Part shown: piece after piece, positions 54,236-64,000 of the stretch
Layout of the letters: each line of letters starts with the position of its first letter
Numbering within the stretch: position 1 is the first letter of the stretch
Assembly (NCBI GenBank): GCA_020744425.1
Contig: JAGMUV010000037.1
Span: 186,001-250,000 of the forward strand
DNA length: 64,000 nucleotides
DNA from: Dactylonectria macrodidyma
Lineage: Eukaryota > Ascomycota > Sordariomycetes > Hypocreales > Nectriaceae
Reading direction: 5' to 3'
Notes under the pieces: model-generated
Databases searched by the model: none
Told to the model about the DNA's origin: nothing
Seen by the model: the letters and a program-made list of their open reading frames with translations, nothing else
Translations under genes and position numbers: made by a program

Positions 54236-56084
54236 CTAATGAATAACCCCACCTAATGCATAACCAAAATTTTCGTTTTCCCATACAAAATCCAATTTTT
54301 GATCACCCCAAAATCAGTCCAGACTCTCAATTTATAAATAAACCTTTAGAATATCCTTATAGAAATTTGTTCGAATTTTACTCTCTACGTGGTTTTTTTT
54401 ACCTCGCGACCGCTGCGTGTGCGCTGGCAGTGTTTTGTTTCCATCTCAGACTCTTCACTTTCCTCCTCCGACCCAACACCCACCTCAATCACCGACTCGA
54501 TCTCTTCATCCACATCAGCCTCTGTTTCCCCATCCTTTGAACTAGGAATGGACTTTACAGCTGCTAGAGACTCAGCTAGAGCCATGAATCGTCGGTTCGG
54601 GTTCGGTACTGCCTTCCTTTTCCTCCCTCGCCGCAGCTGGGCCATCTGCTCCTCAAGCCCAGCAATCCGCCCATTCTGAACGGCCACCCTCATCTCTAAA
54701 GCTTCCAGGCCCTTTGCCATCTTACTGTACTTCCGCCTGGTCGGACGACTTCGGTGCTTGGCCATATCTCTCACCTGGCGGCTCGTTTTCGGCGTATCAT
54801 CTGAGTGCAGTTGAGGAGGGCTGGGAGTCTTAAATCTTTCCAGAACTTTTTCTTTGTCCGGTTGAATTTCCGGATGTGTTAGAGCTTTGTGACGATTTAT
54901 AGGCCAATTTCCAGTAAACCTCCAGCCGGATAAGATAATTTCCTTCCTCATGCCCCGCCTCTCTGGCTTTCGCGTATGCCCGAATAAAGTTGACTTTGTC
55001 AACCGGCGCAGAATCGGTCAAACTAGCCAGCTTTTGAAGTTCTTTCCGATACCCACCTTTGATGACATTAAAAATTCCATTATCTAACGGTTGCAAACCA
55101 TGAGAGCAATGTGCTGGTAGGTAACAGCAGTAGACGTTGCTCAGAAAGCACGTCGCCATCCACTCGTCCTGACTGCTCGTTAGTGACCCTATAGCGGGTG
55201 ACTCCGCAGCGAAAACACCAAAATACTCACCTGCGCATGGCTCCCGTGACCGTCAAGGATAATAAATCTCGCATCCGAGGCATCACGAGGCTCCGTTTGA
55301 GGTAGATAAACGTCCTTCAACCACTCGACAGCTATATGGTTGTCGGTCCAGCCGTTCGGAGATGTGATGTAGTGCCAGTCCGCTATTAATTCGCATTCGT
55401 TAAGAAACCACTGCTTCTGCAGCTCTTTTCCTTTAAAGATAATTCCCGGCTTCAAAGCGCAGCCAGTTACTATGACAGCCTCAATAAACGAGGTCCAGTT
55501 ACGTAACTAGACACCTTTTAATAACGCCTTCTTCTTCGGGTCGGAGCTCCCGATTACGAGGCTGTCCAAGCCTTATGGACAACCAATTAGTTATACCCTA
55601 TAAAAACCCGTAGAGGACTTGTAGAGGACTTACCGAAACCCGCCATTATGCCGCCTCGTCCACGTTAACCGTCTTCTCAGGCTTGACCGAGCCATACTCT
55701 TTCTCCCGGATATCGAAGTACCAATTGACCGCCTTTGGAGTAAACCCGTCAAATCTGGCGGCCTCCTGGCATTTTCCAATCTTGGTAGATAGTTTTGAAT
55801 GACGCTTGATGAACCTGGTGATCCAGTTTTCACCCAATGGCTTGTTATCTCCCTGTTGACGGAGGAGGGCTTCGACGCAGCTTCGAAGCTGGCTATGCGT
55901 GAGAGCGTAGCCCAGGGACTCCTGCCGCAGAAGCCAACGAACGAGGCGGTCCTCCTGACTCGTAGAAATACGTTGGTGAGGGTGGGTAGACTCTTTTCTG
56001 CTCTTCTGACCAGAAAGTCTTTTCGAGAGGACTGGTTGAGGCACCCCGTACGCAGCATCCTTGGCAAGGGAGGTGCCTTGGAAT
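54236..56084 (-). pseudogene. Pogo-like transposase remnant, 5' truncated
   Basis: Minus-strand coding pieces with several lesions. N-terminal part (GTSLAKDAAYGVPQPVLSKRL, then YALTHSQLRSCVEALL) up to VNVDEAA, where one base is missing (DEGGIMAGF expected). An intron follows (GTAAGT at about 55634 to CAG near 55569), then LVIGSSDPKKKALLKG with a TAG, then KPGIIFKGKELQKQWF, FIILDGHGSHAQ. Another intron (55239-55174), then HCSHGLQPLDNGIF. A one-base insertion near 54940 shifts to REIGLRKE-like KEIILSGWRFTGNWP and a coiled, lysine-rich tail ending EVKKTT at 54385. The region 54236-54384 is the AT-rich 3' flank. No 5' inverted repeat remains. Confidence 0.72.
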
Positions 56085-57130
56085 AAGACGTCAGTCCGTG
56101 ATACGCTGCGCAAGCTGTTTGAGTTGAAGAAAAGAGTAGTATCGAGTCAATTGGGAAAGGCGATCACGAAGGTCAGCTTCAGCTTCGATATGTGGACATC
56201 GCCAAACCGGTACGCCTTCCTCGGCCTCCATGCTCACTATCTCGACACCTCTTATCAAGTTCAATCGAGACTTCTTGCCCTGCGCCGTGTTTGGGGATCT
56301 CATACTGGAGATAACCAGGCATCGACAATATGCGACGTGTTCAGCGAATACGGGATAAGGGAACGAATTGGCGCGGGTATCTGCGATAACGCCTCGTCAA
56401 ATGATAAGTGCTTAGCAAGCCTTTATCAACAAATCTATCCTGCGATGACGGAGAAGGATATTAAAGCTTACCGAACTCGATGCTTTGGGCACGTTATCAA
56501 CCTTGCAGCTCGCGCGTTTCTCTGGGGACGAGACCCTGACTCGTTTGAGCGAGAAGCCTTTACAGAAGCGGCTTTCCAGATTGAGGAGAACGAGCTTCGA
56601 CTTTGGCGGAAACAGGGTGCGGTCGGCAAGCTACATAACATTATCAGATTCGTCAGGGCCTCTCCTCAACGGAGAGAGCTGATGAAAACTGTCGCTGGTA
56701 GTCAGCGCGATGGTGACGATTATCAACTCTTTGAGGAAGAGCGAGCGGCCATCGACCTCGAGCTGATGCAAAACAATGAGACCCGGTGGAACTCGACTTT
56801 TCTGATGATCCAGCGCGCGATTCGCAAGCGAGAACAGATTAGCCTCTTCATCACATATCTCGAAACGAAGGCATCAAGCCCCAAAGAGCGCGTACCTATT
56901 CAAGATCATCTTTCGCCACAGGACTGGCTTCTTCTCGTGGAGATACAGAGTTTACTCAAGCCACTTTATGAGATTACCATGCAATGCCAGGGTTGGGCCA
57001 AGGAAGGACGCCACGGCGCCTTATGGGAAGTGATGATCGGAATGGAATATTTGCTTAATTTTTTCGAGGAGCAGAAGCTCATGTTCTCGCAGCCTGACGG
57101 TAGTGCCGAGGCTCAACGGAACCCCAAAGC
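56085..57130 (+). pseudogene. hAT transposase fragment
   Basis: Open fragment lacking both ends: KLFELKKRVVSSQLGK, VSFSFDMWTSPNRYAF, a CDNASSNDKCLASL motif, CFGHVINLAARAFLWG and NNETRWNSTFLMI. The C-terminal dimerisation domain is missing; the fragment ends at about 57130 where Crypton-related sequence takes over. It abuts the pogo-like remnant head to head at about 56085. Confidence 0.75.
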
Positions 57131-57204
57131 CACAGCCACCACGAGTAAGGCTCCTCAGAATTTTCCTTGCACCTTTGTCGCTTGTCTTTATTTCCAGTTG
57201 ACTT

Positions 57205-59094
57205 ATGATGTCCCTCCAGCGCCGGGATGCTCAGCAAGACAAGGCTAGCTATGCCGACAAGGGCAGTGATACCCTCCTCGATGGGTACACGGAGCAGGAA
57301 TTTGAACGCGTCTGCCACGAGCTGTGGGCCCATAGCAGCACGGCTCCCGAGTGCCACTTGCGGACGCTCGTGGATCTGCTGCTCGGGCACTATATGCTGA
57401 CCCGGGGGGGCGACCGCCGCGCGGCCGAGATCTCGGACCTCTTTACCTTCGAGTTCGAGGGGGAGGGCCCGACCCGCTGCATGCCCCTGATCTTTACAAC
57501 ACGGGCAGGGAAGCAGAACCAGCATGGCCGCCTTGAGACAGCCGGGGCCCTCCGGAATAAGAACCGCTTATCTGTATGCTGGGAGGCCTTGCGTTCTACC
57601 TCCTCTACCGGTGGGATATAGCCGCCGACGAGCCGTTTCCAGACCTCAGCCGGAGGTCTGCGTGGTACGATACGCGGCTGATCAGAGGGAGCAGGAGCGG
57701 GCGCGACCATACGGCAGCCCTCTCGTACAACTCGCAGCGGGACTGGGTGGTCAAGGCGTTTACGTATGCAAGCATCGCCTCGAGGAAGAAGACGCACGTT
57801 GGCCGGAGCTCGGGGGCCAAGACAGCCGAGCTGAAGGGGATCAGCGAGGACCAGATCCGCCGGGCAGGCCGCTGGAACCAGGAGCAGATGATCGGCTGCT
57901 ACCTGAACTCCCTGCCTCGCAAGTTCATGCGCACCATGGCCGGGCATCTGCCGCAGAAGGGGTGCTTCGAGATACGCCGTGCTAGCATCACGCCGCCGGA
58001 GACGCTTCTCTCTCTAATCTGGCCAGACCTCGGCCGTTGGAAGGGCCGGTTCGGCCCTGCCCCTGATCAGATTAACGACCTTGCGGCAATGGGGCTTACG
58101 AACCTGCTCTCCTACCTCCGCGATGTCATCCTACAAGACTCAGTCTTCCTGATCAAGCAGTTCCCAGATAGCTCGGTTTGGAACCACCCGGTCTTTCAGC
58201 ACGAGGCCTACACGCAGTTCGCACAAGAGGTATCAGCCCTTGTGAAAGACGAGGGCGAGAAGCCGAGCCAGCTGGCGCTCATAGCCCAGGCCGTCCCAGC
58301 TCTGGCGGACTACCTTCAGTCCGTAGATGCCCGTAACGACACGAGGATCACTAACCTCGGGGCCGACCTACAAGCCGAGCTTCGGGGCATCAGGGAGCAG
58401 GCCTCGCAGCTCCAGTCGCTCTTCTCAACTGGCCTCACCTTTCAGCTCAAGACAGCCGCCACGCCTGGTTGTGAGGGAACGATCATGTGACTTTCATACT
58501 TTATGAATAGTCTCATTTAACTTATGAACATTTGTGTAAATAGCTTAAGTCAGAGTTTTCCTTAGGAATCTCTTTCTCTCCTCGTAAACAATCATTTTGC
58601 CCAAGTCGCACTCGACCTCGTTCGTGCTCTTGTCCCGTCACACTGGTCTCCTACAGCTACAACCAGCACCAGCGGCGGCGCTGGCGGAAGACACATCAGC
58701 TTGCTCAAGCAGTAGCAGCAACGGCCGCTCGGTGACCCCAGGGCTAGAAATGCCGCCACGGCATCGGATGTGCCGGGAGGTTAGGACAGTCAGGGACTTG
58801 TGGAGAGAGTGGACGGTTGGGCTCCGAGGCCAACTGGCTATTGCTACCCTTGATAGCCGCTGGGGAAGCCGGTGGCGGGCGGGCCAGCAGAGCGAGGTGC
58901 AGTGGTACTCCCTACGGCTTGAGATTGTCAAGGAGATTCGGCGTATGGCACAGGCGCGGCGTATAAGCGAGGAGGCTGCGATGCATGCTGTAAACCTGCA
59001 GCAGCAGCAGATGGGTTACTCACTTGATCAGCTCTGCAAGCTCCTCAGAGCGAATAGAAAGGCCCGTCTAACTGCACAGAAGAGGAAGAAGTGA
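57205..59094 (+). pseudogene. Crypton tyrosine recombinase, 5' truncated, with frameshift and solo LTR
   Basis: Begins MSLQRRDAQQDKASYADKG, so about the first third of the protein is missing relative to the copy at 32483-36930. Arg in LTRGGDRRAAEISD, His-x-x-Arg in THVGRSSG, Tyr in IGCYLNSLP. A one-base loss near 57563 (AACCGC for AACCCGC) shifts the frame between RNKN and the PLICMLGG that should follow. At 58470-58642 a solo LTR interrupts the coding sequence; removing it with one CTGGT gives TPGLLQLQPAPAAALA in frame. C-terminal GCR1_C-like domain VRTVRDLWREWTVGLRG to the stop at 59094. Confidence 0.8.
58470..58642 (+). repeat. Solo LTR, 173 bp, second copy
   Basis: Same family and length as 30464-30636, nearly identical by eye. 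Perfect target duplication CTGGT (58465-58469 and 58643-58647). Confidence 0.9.
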
Positions 59095-59323
59095 AGAGGT
59101 ACCGGCGGTATCTGTAGGGTTCTTGATCAATTCATCCATCATCTCACATCTCCATCCTCCTCGTGAGCTGTGAATACCGCCTCAAGCCGGGCCAGCAGTT
59201 CGCGGCCAGGGCTCCTCTCGCAAACTGACGGGCCCGGGGGCCTGGCCTCGATGGCTTCAAGCAGGTTCCAGGTCATTTTGTAAGTTGGAGACGCTCAATT
59301 GCGTAGGAATTGCAGTAGGTCGA
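59095..59323. other. Spacer between Crypton and piggyBac genes
   Basis: 230 bp, no gene and no TTAA, so the expected piggyBac left target site is not visible here. Confidence 0.4.
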
Positions 59324-61227
59324 TCATGCCAGATGGCCGTGGAGAGGGGGTAATATGTCGCCTAGAGCCTGGCGCCTTAATGCTTTCCTACTACCGCAAT
59401 AGGAGCAAGGTGAATTAGCCCCCCTTGATCCCTTGCGATGTTGCTGCCAAGGAATAGACGTTTTCCTCTTATCTGAAGCCCGCTGAGGTCGTGAACGTCT
59501 TCGACCTCCTGCTAATGGTCCAAACTGTTGAATAAGCTGGGATGCAAGCAGTCGCCGCCATTGGTACTGGTTCTTGACCTTTTGCCACTCGGGCTTGCCC
59601 CAGAGCTGCAGGAAGAAGCTATTCACAACGATCACTTCTAGCAGGAAATTCCAAGCAAGGGCTTGCCAGCCTCCTCGACGAATAGGGCGGCTGTATTGAT
59701 AATAAGACCTCATCTGGTCACTTATATCAACCCCATTCATCTTATGGTTATATTCGTCAATTGCCTCAGGCACCGGGAGGTTCTTCCGGACGTCTGGGCC
59801 GAAGGCTTCTTTCCGGGCAGCCCGCTTTCCAGCAGAGCTTCCGGCCGGCCGGCGCCGGAGACGGATAACCTCCCGGCCGTCTCGGAAGACGGTTGTCAAG
59901 AAGAGGACAAGGGCGTTATCCTTCCAGGTGAATTGGTTGACCTATGAAGAGACAAACTGATCAGTATGGAGATATCTATAGAAAGCAGTTTGCAATACCA
60001 TACCTCCCCATCTAAGGTAGGGATGCAATGGATCTGACCCCAAGGAATACCCTGGCCTTCTGCTTCCTTCTCGGCGATGAGGATCTTATCTATCCCACTG
60101 TCTTTCCGGCAGGTCCCGGAAGCTCCGACCTGCTGCTTCCGGAGGGCCCGGAGAAGCCGTACGGAAGCAAAGAGATTGTCTAGGAATACGTGGTAGACTG
60201 CAGCCGGAAGTAGGGTAATAAGTGTCGTTACAACCCGTTGCGTTGGCGTTAACGGGTCCCACTTTGCGGCAGCTGCTCCAGCCTTGCTGCCTGCCGGCCG
60301 GGCCTGAGGGACTAGTCCGTATGGGCCCTTTCCGTGTACGTGCCAGAGCCACCGGAGGCAGTAGCCCGATTGGGCAAGGATCCAGACCTTGAAGCCGGTT
60401 GGGGTCGGCTTCGTCGGTATTGTCGTCGTCTCTAGTGACCGGCCGGTAAATCGGACCATAGCCTCGTCAACGGTAAGGTCGGAGCCAGCCGTATATAAGG
60501 AATCTCCGGTCTCTTGGATATGGGCCGACCATTCGTTAACCTTCCGATATATATCCGGCATCAGGTCCCCGGCTTGGGCGGGGGCCTGGGCCCGGGCCTG
60601 GCGTCGACCTCCTGACTGGCTAGGCTGGAACTCGGAGGTGTCAAAAACCCGGAGCTGTCGGAGTAATAGCTGAAAGCGGTTCCGGGATATAAACCGAGTA
60701 AATGGATAGATAGGATCTTCCTTCTGCTGTTGAGTCGACCAATACCTTGATATTTCAGATTCGCTATGTATTCCCATATAGATTAAAATACCTAAGAAAA
60801 GGTAAATCTCATCTACAGAAGTCTTCCGCCATACGTTCACTCTTGAAGTTCTAGCCCGGGGGCCTTCCTTAGATAGCGGCGCTGCATTCGTCCATTGCAC
60901 CCACCGCTCAATAAGGCCCCGGGGAACGTACCGGAAGAATAAGTCAAGCGGGGCTGCCGGCAGCTCCTGTATCTCTCGGGGTCGGGCCGGCACGTCAAAG
61001 GGTATAAAGGAGCCCGCCGGCCCGCGCTCGATAGTTGGAGGTTCGTGGGGCTGGACTGTGCTGTTATCGCACCGCTCTGGCGTATAGTCGGTAGTGCAGG
61101 CGACGGCGAGGTCTTCCGGAAGGATCTCAACCACAATACAGCTCCGTACGGAAGCAACGGAAGCACCGGAGGCACCGGAGGCACTGGAAGCATCAGAATC
61201 ACTAGAAGACATCGCAGCATTGAACAA
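59324..61227 (-). CDS. PiggyBac-type transposase, two exons, intact
   Basis: Exon 1 is 61227-60004, intron 60003-59942 (62 nt; GTATGG..CATAG), exon 2 is 59941-59324; 613 residues. The splice joins TLDGE to VNQFTWKDNALVLF. A Ser/Ala-rich N-terminus, then the DDE_Tnp_1_7 core with DEAMVRFTGRS, VFLDNLFASVRLL and NGVDISDQMRSYYQYSRP. A short C-terminal cysteine cluster (SPCSYCGSRK). Cut-and-paste enzyme acting at TTAA sites. No lesion found, yet no inverted repeats with TTAA were recognised in the flanks, so it may be stranded, immobile or domesticated. It sits between two Crypton remnants. Confidence 0.88.
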
Positions 61228-61395
61228 AATGACGGTTTTGGTGGTAGCAGCAGGTAAGAAAACATAGGTGCAAATGATGTTTCGTGACTTTCGTCATGTA
61301 CCGATTGAAGTGCGGAGTAAAAGTGGGTACAATAGTGGGTATTTTGGCCTTGGCAAAAATGGAGCCCATTGGCAGTTGATGGGATAAGCTCCCGC
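61228..61395. other. Spacer upstream of the piggyBac gene
   Basis: Probable promoter; contains GTGGGTA repeats (61323-61340). No gene. Confidence 0.35.
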
Positions 61396-61680
61396 GAGCT
61401 GTTAAGACGGTTCAGGATCTGCTACGTTTGTGGCGCCACGGCCTAGGCGGAATGCCCTCTGTGGATAGCCTTGAACGTGACTGGGAACCCGCTGGCGACC
61501 ATCCTCTGAAAAGCAGTATTTCTCTACTAGAAAGATGATCATTGACGAGGTTGCTCGGCGGGCTGCAGCACAGCATATCGCGGAGGACGTAGTAGCGAAG
61601 CAAATGGATGCGGAACGGGATTATAATTCGCTTGACAAAGTATTCAAATCCATTAGAAACGACAGGAAGGCCAGGAATTA
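61396..61680 (+). pseudogene. Third Crypton remnant (C-terminal GCR1_C-like domain)
   Basis: Reads KTVQDLLRLWRHGLGGMPSV, DSLERDW, then after a one-base shift (missing G in GACTGGGAACC) TRWRPSSEKQYFSTRKMII, DEVARRAAAQHIAEDV, to a TAG at 61680. Homologous to the C-termini of both other Cryptons in the window. Confidence 0.72.
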
Positions 61681-61860
61681 GTATAGAAGTCTGTAATTAG
61701 GTATTACTGTAGATCGAAAATCAGGAGTTTATTGACTGGCTGCAAAATGTTTGTTTTTCAATGTGTAAGTGACCTGGCGCTGCAGGCGGGCGAAATTTTA
61801 ACCCACCATAGCAACTGAACCAAGCTACTCCACGATATGAAAAGACGTGCATTTATTTGA

Positions 61861-62031
61861 TCACCGGAATAGGCGCCATCGAACGGTATAGCTTTCACCC
61901 TCGTACATCCAGTATTTCGGTCCCAACGGTGTCGCGGAGTTGACATCCGTACTTTGGGGGGCGATGTCAAGGGCCTTGCGGTAATCTGCGGGGTCGGCGG
62001 GCGACCCCGCACCAAAAAAGACCTGTGACAT
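61861..62031 (-). CDS. Possible 56-aa small protein
   Basis: ATG at 62031, stop at 61861-61863. MSQVFFGAGSPADPADYRKA ... GPKYWMYEGESYTVRW. Composition looks protein-like (balanced, few low-complexity runs), but no family is recognised and there is no second copy for comparison. Could be the last exon of a lost gene. Confidence 0.3.
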   Translation of the reverse strand: MSQVFFGAGSPADPADYRKALDIAPQSTDVNSATPLGPKYWMYEGESYTVRWRLFR

Positions 62032-62339
62032 CAAGTGGATATCTTACCCCTCAGTTGAATGTTACATACTAGATTGTATGAGGAAATAATCTGCATTACA
62101 GTGGGGGGCCAAGCCCCTTAGTCTCACACTACTTGCCCGAGTTTACTGAGTTGTTACGGTACAGAGGGCGAGACAATAAGCGCGTTTCCTAATAGAGAAA
62201 GGTCAATTCATAGATGACGTCATTTTTTGTATTCCATACGTATGGAATAAGCTTCCATACGAAGAGAAATTCGTAATCCATACAAGAATGGTTCCATAGG
62301 GAGTATGGAATATAGATAGAAAGCCTGCCCTGCGGAGGC
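62032..62339. other. Non-coding segment with GTATGGAA/TTCCATAC cluster
   Basis: Contains the perfect 18-bp palindrome ATTCCATACGTATGGAAT (62231-62248), followed by TTCCATAC (62253), TCCATAC (62277), TTCCATAG (62292) and GTATGGAAT (62303). No gene. Confidence 0.5.
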
Positions 62340-62352
62340 CTACACGAATCGT

Positions 62353-62446
62353 CGGGTGGTTATGCAAGCTCTGTACGAAACGGAAACAGCTTAGTGCAAA
62401 GGCCCTCTGGGGTGTGTCCCCCCGGGCGAATAAAAAACCTACCTAC
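62353..62446 (+). mobile_element. Very short LINE 3' end with 14-bp target duplication
   Basis: About 94 bp ending GTGTCCCCCCGGGCGAATAAAAAACCTACCTA. Flanked by the direct repeat CCTACACGAATCGT (62339-62352 and 62446-62459). Same 3' signature as the full LINE. Confidence 0.72.
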
Positions 62447-62459
62447 CTACACGAATCGT

Positions 62460-63010
62460 TCAGCAAGAACTGCCGAAGCTCTACCCCGTCCAGAGCGAGT
62501 AGGACGACGGATGCGATAACATTCCCCCGACAATACTAACTCCCGACTAAGCCCCACGCACCCTCGTGGCACAACAGCAGGTCTCGCTTCAGCGGCCGAA
62601 GATAGGAAACTGAACACTTGGAGAATTGCCTTCAAGCGCACTTGCCACTACTTACTAACCCCACGAGACCCTGCCGAGGAAAGGACAATGTGATATGGAA
62701 ACATTGGCATCTGGATAGAGTCAGGGCTTTTTGTAACACGAGGAATCATTCGAAGGGCATACAGAACATAAGCTAGGTCCCTGTGAGGTTTAGTCCTCCC
62801 GGGCGTAATAAATTCCATTCCATTCCATTCCTTGAGTGGGTGGGCCTCTGGAGCAGGCTTATCATGTGTTATTGGATGGCTGCGCGGTTATTTACAAAGC
62901 AGCGAGGGGGATTTCACCCCTCTGCAATCAATCGCTTCTCTTGATCTTTCACTTATTTGGCTGACTCAGTATTTCGTAGATTGTTCCAGTCTCTCAAAAC
63001 ACTGTGCGTC
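62460..63010. other. Upstream region of the SRR1-like gene
   Basis: No gene recognised apart from the LINE tail at 62780-62832. The final 150 bp probably contain the promoter. Confidence 0.35.
62780..62832 (+). mobile_element. LINE 3' tail with (ATTCC)n
   Basis: Ends CCTCCCGGGCGTAATAAATTCC then four ATTCC units. Same 3' signature as the other tails. 5' limit not defined. Confidence 0.6.
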
Positions 63011-64000
63011 ATGTCGCCCTCGGAGACGGTCGAGCCCGGACAACAGGATCCAGCTAGCCCCTCGGTGCCACTGCTCGACTATGGCTGCACACCGTGGAGA
63101 ATAAGTAGCCAACGTGTGGCCGACTTGTACGATTCGGGAACCAAGTTCTGGACAAAGAGTGACCTAGTAGATATCGAACGACAACTCGAACAATCCGCCA
63201 CCCTCGACAAATTTACCATCCAGTGTATTGATGGTAAGCAAGTGCAAGTGAAAAACCCCTTGTTCGGGGCAGAAAAGCCAATCTGGTAGTACTATTTCAA
63301 CTCGACACTGTACGAACTTTGGAGCTGACCTGCTCCGCTAATTCCCAGGAAACCATTCGTCGAGTACCAAGAGTACTGGAAACTCGTTGCATCAAAGCCT
63401 GACGGCTCCAGCGAAACGTACTACTGCTCCTATCTTGTAGGCTGGAGAAACCAGTTGATGCGTGACTTCCGCGGCAACATCGAAGACTGGACAAGGCTTT
63501 TCGAGACTAAGAGGCAGCTCTGGAACGGGAGTATCACTTGCGAGTCCTTCAAGTCGCGACTCAGGAAGCTCCTGGCCGCCCGTAAAGTGACCAAGATCGT
63601 CTGCTTCGGGCTCGGCGATATGGCGCGCAGACCCCCCGAAGTGACGATCTTGCCAAACCAAGCGGCTAAGCAGCTGGGCCTGGAATCGGATGGCGCTGAC
63701 GTACACGCAGAAATGATACAGCACGCGGCGGCATTGACCATGGCAGAGGAAATCCGTCGCCACGACAGCAAGGCGATTCGACTGCTTGCCCAGGATCCCC
63801 AGTATACGGATGATACAAAGGAGTTTTTGAGGGAAAAGGGGTTCGAGATCGTAGGGAACTTCGGGGGCGGAGGCTTTGCGGAAGTTGACGACGAATCTAT
63901 CGTGTTCTCCGCCTGGGTCGCTGCGCCTGTCAAGCAAATCGTTGCCGATCTTGCTCGGCCCGCTGCATTCATCACGGTGGGTGACAATCGTTCACCTTTC
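63011..64000 (+). CDS. SRR1-like domain protein, 3' end outside window
   Basis: Exon 1 is 63011-63285 (MSPSETVEPGQQDPASPSVP). Intron 63286-63348 (63 nt; GTAGTA, CGCTAATTCC, CCCAG; phase 2). Exon 2 from 63349 is open to the window end. The splice removes a TAG and gives KPIWKPFVEYQEYWK. Exon 2 carries the family block: KIVCFGLGDMARR, MIQHAAALTMAEEIR, IRLLAQDPQYTDDTKEFL, FGGGGFAEVDDESIVFSAW. SRR1-like proteins occur across eukaryotes (plant SRR1 acts in light and clock signalling); the role in fungi is unclear. Apparently intact host gene, about 308 residues visible. Confidence 0.85.

Noticed and set aside
1..64000. tRNA, rRNA or biosynthetic cluster genes
   Set aside because: None could be recognised by reading; no tRNA-like cloverleaf or backbone enzyme seen.

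Overview
The window looks like a repeat-rich stretch of a filamentous ascomycete (Pezizomycotina) genome. Evidence: introns of about 49-95 nt with GT..AG ends and CTAAC/CTGAC-like branch points, plus Helitron, Crypton, Fot/Pot, Tad1-like LINE and chromodomain Ty3 elements together. Single-copy host genes are present only as fragments or islands. The genus cannot be assigned from the sequence. Most of the 64 kb is mobile DNA in nested layers.

Layout. 1-13040: two head-to-tail Helitrons. Each has a large Rep/helicase gene followed by an antisense accessory gene. The first is open through the window edge; the second has a damaged helicase. 13050-14530: palindromes, a (CT)n tract and an unusually dense array of stem-loops. 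14533-18973: a host CCCH zinc-finger gene split by a hAT transposon with a perfect 8-bp target duplication. 19223-30829: a segment bounded by 35-bp inverted repeats. It carries an intact two-exon DDE integrase gene, a 389-aa protein gene, and two DUF3716-like genes with small ORFs arranged as mirror images. Younger elements are nested inside it: two related TA-flanked MITE-like elements, three LTR-type insertions, and an internally deleted Ty3 element with apparently identical LTRs. 30830-32480: mostly unassigned. 32483-36930: a Crypton tyrosine-recombinase gene interrupted by a Fot/Pot element. 37118-39342: a LINE 3' end holding a second Fot/Pot element. 39448-41786: a decayed kinase-like gene. 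42211-44280: a third, truncated Helitron copy, inverted. 44402-45640: a MYND-finger gene and a decayed paralogue. 45709-46463: a non-autonomous TIR element. 46600-52256: an apparently intact Tad1-like LINE. 53299-54235: a secreted-protein gene with one in-frame stop, and a hydrolase remnant. 54240-59094: remnants of a pogo-like element, a hAT and a Crypton fused end to end, with a solo LTR. 59324-61227: an intact two-exon piggyBac transposase gene. 61396-63000: small remnants and LINE tails. 63011-64000: the 5' part of an SRR1-like host gene, open at the window edge.

Several apparent gene breaks resolve cleanly. The Helitron frame change is a 55/56-nt intron conserved in both copies. The hAT, the Fot/Pot element in the Crypton, and the solo LTR each sit in a reading frame that is exactly restored if the element and one target duplication are removed. 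True lesions also exist: frameshifts in homopolymers, and stops that mostly replace glutamine or tryptophan codons. These fit C-to-T type mutation such as RIP, but that is inference.

The best candidate for something undescribed is the 11.6-kb inverted-repeat unit at 19223-30829.
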